Positions 56,601-64,000 of a DNA stretch of 64,000 nt are shown here, piece by piece. This stretch comes from Phaeosaccion multiseriatum (taxonomy: Eukaryota > Ochrophyta, other classes): NCBI GenBank assembly GCA_965112735.1, contig OZ218957.1, forward strand, positions 310,001 to 374,000, read 5' to 3'. The notes beneath the pieces are model-generated. The model did not search any database and was not told the origin of the DNA. It saw nothing but the letters and a program-made list of their open reading frames with translations. The translations under genes were made by a program, and so were the position numbers. Positions within the stretch are counted from its first letter, which is position 1; every line of letters starts with the position of its first letter.

Positions 56601-56855
56601 TGCGTGAGTGAGTGAGTGCGTGAGTGAGTGCGTGAGTGAGTGCGTGAGTGAGTGAGTGAGTGAGTGAAGGCAGAGGCCTCAGTCAGGGCAGCGGTCTGCA
56701 GTCGATCCGCATGACCCCTTTCTGACGCTATCCCTTCCCCTTGCTTCAATCTTCTCCTCCCCAAGCAGTTCCGCGTCAAGTGCCCGACTGTGCCACACAT
56801 GGAGGAGCGCTGCCTCGCTCCCGTGCCCGTGGCCAGGGCCAAAGTGGAGCTGTGA
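47893..56855 (+). CDS. Large glutamine-rich BAH-domain protein
   Basis: Seventeen exons join in phase to 1758 residues: 47893-48444, 48580-48742, 48985-49688, 49905-50857, 51101-51272, 51403-51465, 51655-51752, 51938-52463, 52732-52839, 52982-53062, 53344-53474, 53666-53939, 54259-54363, 54699-54818, 54981-55181, 55545-56483, 56769-56855. A Gln/His-rich N-terminus leads to a BAH domain (about residues 135-260: VYYNSVRLREDSPVVISVDD, VRTRWFYRAEDVS, ELFLSDTDDDNDI, NGEYVLRCLYSP). BAH domains bind nucleosomes or methylated histone. Long polyglutamine blocks (about 475-760) follow, then a region I do not recognise (about 760-1420), with SLRRWYKEWGVRPDVVLREW, YRYVLLPQ and EHYLAFMEWFMRLLPD. A charged tail ends the protein. 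One intron starts with GC (53063). A nuclear chromatin or transcription co-factor is inferred from BAH plus polyQ. Confidence 0.82.
50300..50362 (+). repeat. CAG repeat in coding sequence
   Basis: About 20 consecutive CAG codons (with CAA at the end) encode polyglutamine in exon 4 of the BAH gene. Similar shorter runs lie at about 50040-50130, 50520-50600 and 50655-50702. Confidence 0.95.
50883..50998. repeat. GT microsatellite
   Basis: (GT)n with GTGAGGTGT interruptions, just inside an intron of the BAH gene. Confidence 0.9.
56484..56668. repeat. GTGA tetranucleotide array at a 5' splice site
   Basis: The last intron of the BAH gene opens with (GTGA)n interrupted by GTGC, so the donor GTGAGT is repeated many times. 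The unit matches the satellite at 37.7-38.4 kb. Confidence 0.93.
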
Positions 56856-57336
56856 GGGACACGCACGCACGCACACACGCACGCACACACGCACGCACAT
56901 GGCGTGGCTCTGTTTCCCGCCGACGGCGTGCAACAAGACGTGGCACAACAGGGTGTGCAATACTTGTTTTAAAGCTAAAGCTTATCGACTTAAAAAAGGT
57001 TTACAATATAGAACAGCAAACGCTTCGATTTTCCCACGTTCCTTGAGTCACTTGTCATTGACTTACTCACTACTGACGTCATTTTAAGGGGATACCATGA
57101 TACCACCGCATGCCCCGCACACCTCTTGGCGGGGGATGGCAGTGGACAGCGTCAGACCCGTGAAGGAGCGCGGCGGCCTCACTTGCCCGATCCGCTCCCA
57201 TGCCTTCTTCCCCTCTGCTGTGGGGGACGGGACGGGTCCGCCTCCCCCGTCACTCCTTCCCTCAGGAGGCGCGCGTTCTCTCTCGCAGCAGCAAGGCGCC
57301 TCTGCTGAAGCCTGAAGCCCCCCCTGCACCCCACTC

Positions 57337-57411
<75 letters not shown>

Positions 57412-57501
57412 GCCCTCTCTTTCGCGGTCATTCCGAGAGTGCCCCCTGCAGGTGTTGAGAGGAGCGTTCTTAAAGGCCTTCATGCCTGACATCGGCCTGC
57501 A
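56856..57501. other. Intergenic region between convergent genes
   Basis: Contains CACG repeats (about 56860-56900), an AT-rich stretch (about 56960-57010) that may hold the BAH gene polyadenylation site, and a (CT)n tract (about 57337-57415). No gene is supported. Confidence 0.6.
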
Positions 57502-58590
57502 TCAGTCCTGGCAGTTGCAGGGGTGTCCATTGGCATGCACCCACTGCTTGATGTCCTCAAAGGTCTCGGCGTCGATGCTAAAAGGTACCCCTTTGTCCCT
57601 TAGGACCTGTGGGCAAGTATTTTCGTCCCACGCGCACTGCACGGCCTCTGACCGGAGCCATTTCAACGTTGCCAGGCTATTCGCCCTCGTGACTGCAACA
57701 GTACAGGCCACTCCACCCCGATCCCAGTCGCAGAATTGACGGGCATGGGCGTGGAGGAGCTGCAAGACCCCAAGTTGTCCCTCCATAGCAGCGAACACAG
57801 CCCCATCGCGCCATTCTCCGCCTCCATTCTCTTCCAGCAAGGCCCTCGTGCGAGGATGATTGAGAAGGTACTCCACGACGGGAGAATGTCCTCCCATACA
57901 AGCGCCGTTCCAAGCGTCGCAGGACAATGAAGCATTTCCCTCCTCCGACAGCAGCCACTTTAGCACATCCAGATTCCCTTCTCTTGCAGCATCTCCACAA
58001 ATTTGTTCGGGCCATGGACACCTCGCCTGCTCGGGCCGGTCTCTGGATCGCATCCATTGGAGAATACTCAGGCCATGCTGCTCATTGTCTAATACCGCGA
58101 GGCACACGTCTTCATTCCAGGGACAGCCCTCGGCATGAATGGCCTTGCACACCCGTATATCCCCATGCTGGACAGCAGTTTCGAAAGTCTCAGTGCTCAG
58201 CACACACCCGAAGCGCCTTGCCCAGTGCAAGCGCTCCACGGACTCCACCAAGCTGTTATCAGAAGTGTTCTTGGCGGGATATACACGCCTGTAGTGGTCC
58301 TTCCACTCCTTGCTCACCGTCGCTAAGAAGGCGTCATGCCCTTCTCCGACAAAGCGCATGACTCTGTCCAATACCAGAGCCTGCGCCAATGCCTTCGCAC
58401 AAGCCTCAAAGCTGGCCACAGCAGGAGCAGGTGCCGTTGCTGCCGGGGGGAATGCTTTCGTTTGGCCGCTGCTGCTGCTGCTGCTGCCGCTGCCGCTGCT
58501 GCTCATACTGCATCCCATCCTCTTCCTTTCCTTTTCTACCTTGCTTTTTGTATCCCGTGATCGAGGATATTGCACCCTTTTAAGTGCCAT
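57502..58590 (-). CDS. Second single-exon ankyrin-repeat-like protein
   Basis: An uninterrupted frame of 362 residues starts at the ATG at 58590; a later Met (MGCSMSSS) is a possible alternative. A Ser-rich low-complexity N-terminus precedes an F-box-like segment (ALVLDRVMRFVGEGHDAFLATVSKEWK). Degenerate ankyrin helices follow: CKAIHAEGCPWNEDVCLAVL, LDVLKWLLSEEG, PVVEYLLNHPRTR, LGVLQLLHAHA, LATLKWLRSEAVQCAWDE. The C-terminus is almost identical to that of the paralogue at 7871-9007. The first and last parts differ most, as usual in this fast-evolving family. No introns. Possible roles are substrate receptor in ubiquitin ligase complexes (if the F-box-like part is real) or other binding; neither is shown by sequence alone. 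Confidence 0.75.
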   Translation of the reverse strand: MALKRVQYPRSRDTKSKVEKERKRMGCSMSSSGSGSSSSSSGQTKAFPPAATAPAPAVASFEACAKALAQALVLDRVMRFVGEGHDAFLATVSKEWKDHYRRVYPAKNTSDNSLVESVERLHWARRFGCVLSTETFETAVQHGDIRVCKAIHAEGCPWNEDVCLAVLDNEQHGLSILQWMRSRDRPEQARCPWPEQICGDAAREGNLDVLKWLLSEEGNASLSCDAWNGACMGGHSPVVEYLLNHPRTRALLEENGGGEWRDGAVFAAMEGQLGVLQLLHAHARQFCDWDRGGVACTVAVTRANSLATLKWLRSEAVQCAWDENTCPQVLRDKGVPFSIDAETFEDIKQWVHANGHPCNCQD

Positions 58591-58646
58591 CTACGGTTGT
58601 CTAAAAGTAACGTCGAGGATCTTTTCTACCACCCCAGTGTGCTGCG

Positions 58647-60690
58647 ATGGGCGAGGGAAAGTCTCGACGTGTGTCAGTGCTCGGTTCGGGCTCGTTGTTG
58701 GCCCCGGCCGAGTGGATCAAGGTGCTGCGGCGGACACCGAGCCGGAACGAGGCGGAGGGCAGAGGGGCATGGCAGGCGCTGCTGCTCGGGGCGGTGGTGC
58801 TTGGTGAGGCCTGCCTGTGTGCGCTCATCATACTGAAAGTGGCATGTGAGTCGGCCCATAGTAAAAGGAGGAGCCCGGGAAGTGAGGGGATTGGCGTATG
58901 TGAGCTCCCCCGCCTGACGCAGTACTTGCTCCAGGCTCCCAACTCCCTTTCCTTTTCCCTCCTCACGACGGGAGAAGAACACACCGAGGCCTGGCTCAAC
59001 CGCTCTAGTGCGCCCCCCGCTTCCCTCCCGCCCCCCTGCAGACACGGAGATCGACTGGGTGGCCTACATGCAGGAGGTGCAGGGCTTCCTCCTCGGGGAG
59101 AGGGACTACTCTCTGCTGCGGGGTGACACAGGCCCTCTGGTGTACCCCGCCGGCTTCGTGTACGTGTACTCCGGCCTGTTCCACCTATGTGACGAGGGAA
59201 GGGACGTGCGTCTGGCGCAGTGGATCTTCCTGGGCCTGTACGTGAGCCTCATGGGGCTCGTGCTGGCCATCTACCGTCGCGCCGGGAGGACCTCTCTGCC
59301 ACTGTACTGCGGCCTTCTCACGGCGCTGTCCCGCCGCGTGCACTCCATCTTCGTGCTGCGGCTATTCAACGACGGGGTGGCCATGTGGCTTCTCTACCTC
59401 GCTGTGCTGCTCTTCCTGCACCACCGCTGGCGCTGGGGCTGCCTGTGGTTCAGCCTTGCCGTGGGCGTGAAGATGAACATCCTGCTCTTCGCCCCGGGCT
59501 TGCTGCTGCTTCTGCTGCAGGTATGTGGCGGCATTGGTGGCCGTCTCGCCCTAGTGCTCTCTGTACCCTCCACCTACCCCTTCTCTGCTTCTCTTTAGAT
59601 ACAAGTGCGCCCCTCCCTCTGCCTCTCTCCGTCTCCTTGAGGCTCATCCCCTCCCCCTCTTGCCCTCCTTCCTCTCAGTGTACGGGGGTGGTGGAGACTG
59701 CCGTGTGCCTGTCCATCTGCGCCTCTGTGCAGCTGCTGCTGGGCGCGCCCTTCCTACTCACTTTCCCTGTGCAGTACCTGAGCAAGGCTTTCGAGCTCAA
59801 CAGGGTGTTCGAGCACAAGTGGACCGTCAACTTCAAGTAAGTGGGCTTGGGTCGAAGTATTAGAGCTTGGGTCTAAGTGAGAGAGTTTGGGTCTATGTGT
59901 GAGAGCTTGTCTAAGTAAGAGGACTTGACTTGAGTCTATGTAAGTGTAAGTGGCCATGGGTCTAGGTGAATAGGCTTGGGTCTAATAAGTGGGCTTGGGG
60001 CGTCCCATACCACCCACCCACCTCTCGCTCGCCTCCTCCTCCTCCTCCTCCTCGTCGTCGTCGTCGTCGTCGTCGTCATCCTCCGCTCCATCCCTTACTC
60101 CTGACCCTGCCCCCGCCCAACTGACTGCCTCTGCCCACACGCCTGTCCCTGCCACCTTGGCTAGGTTCTTGGCGGAAGAGACATTCGTGTCCCCTCGGGT
60201 GTCAGTCCTCCTGCTGGTCTGCACCGCGCTGAGCCTGGTGCTCTTTGCCGTCAAGTGGGTACGAGAGGCCCAAGCGCAGCAAGTAGCAGGCCGGGCGGGT
60301 GCCACTTTGCAGCCCCTGTACATTGCCAAGACACTCTTCGTGTCAAACTTTCTCGGCGTGGCTTTCTCGCGCACGCTACACTTTCAGTTCTATGTGTGGT
60401 ACTTGCACTCACTACCGCTGCTGCTGTGGACCACCGCCCTTCCCGTCCCGCTGTGTCTGGCGGTGCTGGGCGGGGTGGAGGTGGCCTTCAACTCCTTCCC
60501 GGCCTCTGCGGAGTCGTCTCTGCTGCTGCAAGTGTGTCACTTGACCCTCGTGGCGGCACTCGCCCTCGCACCCGTGTTCCCCGCCGGAGAGGAGGGAGAG
60601 GAGGAGAGGAAGCAGGGGGGGGGGACGGGGAGGAGGAGGAGGAGGAGGAGGAGGAGGAAAAGGAGAAGGCCACAGGCAGTACTCATATAA
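58647..60690 (+). CDS. ALG3: Dolichyl-P-Man:Man5GlcNAc2-PP-dolichol alpha-1,3-mannosyltransferase
   Basis: Four exons, 58647-58845, 59042-59520, 59679-59836 and 60165-60690, join in phase to 453 residues. Family signatures are strong: [20 protein letters not shown] near residue 67, [74 protein letters not shown] and [15 protein letters not shown], plus [23 protein letters not shown]3 is a multi-pass ER membrane enzyme that adds the first lumenal mannose to the lipid-linked N-glycan precursor. The tail after the last helix carries a long Arg run. The start lies only 56 bp from the divergent ankyrin-like gene, so their promoters overlap. Confidence 0.95.
59837..60164. repeat. GGGTCTAAGT-type repeats and TCC/TCG run in an ALG3 intron
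   Basis: About eight degenerate AGTGGGCTTGGGTCTA-like units (59837-59998) are followed by a (CTC)n(GTC)n tract in the third intron of ALG3. Confidence 0.85.
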
Positions 60691-60944
60691 AGTCAAGCTG
60701 ATCAATTCACTACCGAAGGGACGAAGGAAGGGCTTGGCGTGCTGTGGCATGCTGCGTCTGTTCGAGTACCGTTACACAATGTTGTTACAGAAAGAGATCG
60801 TTCACGTTCATTCCTCCTTATTACACCATATGACTGCACAGCAGAGCCATATGACTGCACAGCAGAGTGGTGATTGGCGGCCTTCTCAAGCCTCACAGCT
60901 CTCCGCACAAGTGCTCTCTCTCTCGCCTTCGCTCGCCTCTCCCC
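60691..60944. other. Short spacer between convergent ALG3 and RecQ4-like genes
   Basis: A 17 bp direct repeat with CATATGACTGCACAGCAGAG occurs at about 60829-60865. Both 3' ends must lie here. No gene. Confidence 0.6.
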
Positions 60945-63900
60945 TCAGGGCAGGCCGCGCCCTCCCCCCTCCTCTACGATGCCACGCCCTGCGGTACTGC
61001 TCGGTCTTGCCACACTGCCCGCCCCGCGTCTGAGCTGGTCCTTGACATCTCTGAACGAGTACATTCTGTAACGGGCCCAGAAGGGGCTCTCCCTCCACTG
61101 CGCCGCGGGGAAGCACGCGCTGCCAATCCCGTGCAGTATCCTCGCTGCCGCCCGCCTGAGCAGAGCGGGGTCCTTTAACAACCAGGCGTGCTCCGCCACG
61201 CTCGACGCTCCACTCGCCGCCCTGTGACCGGAGCCGTACGGTGTGTGGCCATCGCCATTGCCGTGATCCGCCCCTGAGAGCGCGAGGCCCCTGAAGGAGG
61301 GGTCCCCCACCAACACATTGGCATCCCTACTGAGCATGCGGCAGGCCTGCTCATCGTCCACTAAGCTCTTGTGCGGGAGACTCTCCTCTGCGAAGAGGGC
61401 GTGCTTCTCCAGCGCCGATCCGTCTCCCTCCAAGTAGGCGCGGATCATACCACTCAGGGCCTGGGCGGCGGTCTCACTCTCTCCCTCGTTGGTGTCAGGA
61501 CTGCCACCGCCGCTGCTACTGGGCGTTGGCTTCTTCTCCTCCCCCTGCCGCGGCCGCTTCTTGCCCTTGGTCCCGCCCGCATGGCTGCCACTGCCGCTGC
61601 CACCCGTGCCCACCTCTTGCTCCTCCTCCTCCTCCTCCTCCTCCTCCTCCTCCTCCTCCTTTGCGCTTCCCCCGATACCTATCTCGCCCATCTCCACGTC
61701 CCCGTCCTCAGCCCCCCCTTTGGCCTTGCGCTTGTGGGCCGCCACCGCACTGAGCGCTCTATATACCCCTTCCACCTTGCCCGCCTCGCTCGCCTCCGCC
61801 GCTTCTGTCGACACGTGCAGCGCCTCCACCAGCACCTCGAGTTGGCGTTGCTGCTGTTGGGCATCCCCCGCCCCGCCCCACTTGTTGCGCCCCCCAAGCA
61901 GGCTAACGTGGAAGGCCTTGTCGCTGAGGCGGTACTCAATGTCCCCCGCCCATTGCATCCTCTGCAGGGCCCTCACCGCGTCCGCTGCCATCCATCCCAG
62001 CGCCTCCAACAGCTGCACCAGAGAGGCCGTCCAAGAGCCGTGGCCGTAGCTGTAGCCCGCCTGTTGCTGCTGCTGCTGCCCATCGGAAGGTGATGTTCCC
62101 TCCTCCTCCCTGTGGCCCAGCACCACAAGCATAGCGATGAGAGGCTCCTTCTTGGCGAGCTTGCGAGGGGCCACCTTGCGGAAGCTCACCTACGGAGCAA
62201 GGGGAAGGCAGCAGACGGCAGACGGCAAAGTGAGCGCGTATGTGTGTGTGTGTGTCGCGGAGGACCGCGCGAGGAGCGCACAGACAGGCCTTGTCCTAAG
62301 CGATGCCCTGCCCCTTTGCTGCCTTTACCTTGAGTTTGTCGTCGACTTGTCCGTGCAAGCGGATGGCCCTGTGCGGCTCGCCCTCGAGCAGTGTGAGCAC
62401 CGTCTCCGCCACTTGCTCCTTGAGGTCGAGGCGCCGCTCCAGATCGGACACGCGTAGGGCTCGCTGCGGCAAGTGCTGAGGTAAAGGGGAGGGGGGGGGG
62501 GGGATGGCAAGCGGACGGGGCAGACATGAGGCCCCGCTACAGGGAAGAGTATCAACACCCGGCACGGCAAGGGAAATGGAAGGGTGGGGGGAGACAAGAC
62601 AACGCATGGTAATGCAAGACAAAGTAAAGTAAGTTACACCTGCTTGACACCTGCTTGACACCTGCTTGACATCTGCTTGACACCTGCTTGACACATGCCT
62701 CTCTTCGCACCGCACCTGTTCTTTCCGCCCCTCCCTCTCCTCCTCCTCCTCGTCCTCCTCCTCCTGCGCCTCTCTGCCCGTCACGAAGAGCGCTCTGAGT
62801 AGGCCTCTGATCTGCACCTTCTCCAGCCCGTTGGCGTGCGCCAGGGAGTGGTGCACCAACGCGTCTGCCTGGCTCAGAAGGAGGCGACAGAACGCCGGGG
62901 ACCCGTCCCGACCTGCGCGGCCGATCTCCTGCGCAGGAGGGGAGAGGGGCAAACATTTCGGAGCGTATGGGCAGGTAGAGAGTTAAGGAGCCGCACAGGT
63001 GTCAGAGCAGGGCAGGGCAGGGCAGGGCAGGGCAGGGCAGCGTCACCACAGAGGGAACAGTACGGAGGGAAGAAGAGGGAGGGAGGTGCTGTCTCTGCCG
63101 TTACACGCCCATACACTTACGCAAGGCGACAGTTACGGATTTACTGACTTACTGACCTGCACGTAGTTCTCGATGCTCTTGGGCATGTCCATATGAATCA
63201 CGCCCCTCACGCTGCTCATGTCCACGCCCAGCCCGAAGGCCACAGTGGCCACCACCACCCTTGCTTTGCCCCTCATGAAGCTTGCTTGCGCCTTCTGCCT
63301 GAGGCGTGCGTCCATCCCTCCGTGATAGCACACGCAGCTCACACCACGGCCCTGCAGCTGCTCCGACACCACCTGAGCCGTCACCTGTGGTGTGAAGGAT
63401 GCCACGCACGTCAAGGGGCGGGGTGCCAGCGGATGGCAGTGGATGGCAGAGGATGGGGAGGCGGGGGGGGGGGGCAGAGGAGGCACGGGGGGGAGGCGAA
63501 GGGAGGGGCGAAGGGAGGGGTGAAGGGAGGGGTGAAGGGAGGTCAGCTGGTGGTCACGGTGGATAGGGCTGTAACACACCCACGTACGCACGCGCGCACG
63601 CGCGCACGCACGCACGCACGCACGCACGCACATATCCACACACAAGGCAATTGACCCTGCCCCTCCTTGCCCTTTTCTTGCCCCTTGCAGGCCTGCAAGC
63701 ACTGCCGTGTGAGTACGAGTTTGAGTTTAGGGTATATATAGCGTACCTGTCTCCACACGTACACAATGACGGACCCCCTATCGTAGGGCCTGTTCTGAAG
63801 GAGCCGCTCCACCGCCGTCTGCTTCTCCTCCTCCCCCGCCACACGCTGCACAGAGATGCGAAGGTTGGGCCTATCCCAGGACCCCACTCGCACCCCGCCA

Positions 63901-64000
63901 CCGCCTGCTGTACCTCCAACAGCTGTACCACCAGCTGCTGTATGACCAACTGGTGCATCACAAGGGATGGGGCCTGTGGCGTGTGTAAGTTGGCGGAGCT
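60945..64000 (-). CDS. RECQL4: RecQ4-type DNA helicase, 5' part outside the window
   Basis: Minus-strand exons visible are 64000(edge)-63747, 63384-63157, 62928-62716, 62475-62329 and 62189-60945, all phase 0. The right-most exon is open to the window edge; its true 5' limit is unknown. Helicase lobe 2 is clear: WDRPNLRISVQR, SCVCYHGGMDARLRQKAQAS, GKARVVVATVAFGLGVDMSS, then QEIGRAGRDGSPAFC (motif VI). The C-terminal part matches RecQ4 rather than BLM/WRN: AARILHGIGSACFPAAQW followed by FWARYRMYSF parallels the vertebrate RECQL4 end. Lobe 1 and the Sld2-like N-terminus would lie beyond the window. RecQ4 acts in replication initiation and repair in the nucleus. A Glu-rich run at 61620-61665 is an insertion. 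Confidence 0.88.
62636..62697. repeat. 11 bp tandem repeat ACACCTGCTTG
   Basis: About five tandem copies sit inside an intron of the RecQ4-like gene. Confidence 0.85.

Noticed and set aside
57337-57415. CT-rich open frames on both strands
   Set aside because: Pure dinucleotide microsatellite; Leu/Ser or Arg/Glu frames are artefacts.
1-64000. tRNA, rRNA or other structured RNA genes
   Set aside because: No cloverleaf boxes or rRNA signature were noticed by eye; a tRNAscan or Infernal run would be decisive and was not possible.

Overview
The window is nuclear DNA from a eukaryote with large, intron-rich genes. Introns are mostly 100-600 bp, nearly all GT-AG, and packed with CT, GT, GTGA and trinucleotide microsatellites. 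Four encoded proteins (DnaJ, glutaredoxin, GNAT acetyltransferase, UAS-UBX protein) start with a signal peptide followed at or near its end by an A-F motif (ASAF, AAAF, SLAF, AAF). That resembles the bipartite plastid leader of algae with red-derived complex plastids. I infer a photosynthetic stramenopile or relative. No species is assigned; this is inference from protein features only. Exon coordinates were assigned by hand from splice sites, reading-frame phase and family conservation. Every multi-exon model closes in phase, but none has transcript support.

Layout. 0-7 kb: a FYVE-lipase class 3-FYVE protein (+). 7.9-9.0 kb: a single-exon ankyrin-like protein (-). 9.3-10.6 kb: a membrane-anchored CS-domain protein (+). 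11.2-12.4 kb: an unrecognised four-exon gene (-) whose last exon holds a 135 bp imperfect palindrome. 12.9-16.3 kb: a UAS-UBX protein with a signal peptide (-), divergent from a plastid-type DnaJ (16.4-21.7 kb, +). 23.1-23.9 kb: a monothiol glutaredoxin (-). 24.8-26.5 kb: an EEF1A-lysine-methyltransferase-4-like enzyme (-), divergent from a small TMEM35/DoxX-like membrane protein (26.7-28.1 kb, +). 28.5-30.1 kb: a plastid-type GNAT (+). 31.2-37.0 kb: the replication protein AND-1/Ctf4/WDHD1 (-). 37.3-38.8 kb: small transposons and GTGA/GGGA satellite. 39.06-47.42 kb: one large DNA transposon. 47.9-56.9 kb: a 1758-residue, glutamine-rich BAH-domain protein (+). 57.5-58.6 kb: a second ankyrin-like paralogue (-). 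58.6-60.7 kb: ALG3 mannosyltransferase (+). 60.9 kb to the right edge: a RecQ4-type helicase (-), cut by the window end.

The most interesting object is the 8,361 bp element at 39057-47417. It has perfect 31 bp terminal inverted repeats, a 6 bp target-site duplication (AAATCA) and subterminal repeats with a perfect 42 bp palindrome. It carries two divergent genes. One encodes a Cys-rich/propeller-like/PHD-finger protein of about 1,500-1,650 residues; the other an RS-repeat plus Ulp1-type protease protein. Short non-autonomous elements at 20918-21078, 24288-24491 and 37438-37692 share its terminal TCG(A/G/C)...CCCC motif, and each has its own 6 bp duplication (TAGTAA, CACAAA, GAGTGA). The window therefore appears to hold an autonomous element together with MITE families it may mobilise. 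I could not see a DDE transposase core, so no superfamily is assigned.

The host genes are ordinary neighbours rather than an operon: replication and repair (AND-1, RecQ4), protein quality control (DnaJ, UAS-UBX, CS), glycosylation (ALG3), lipid signalling (FYVE-lipase) and plastid redox or acetylation (glutaredoxin, GNAT).
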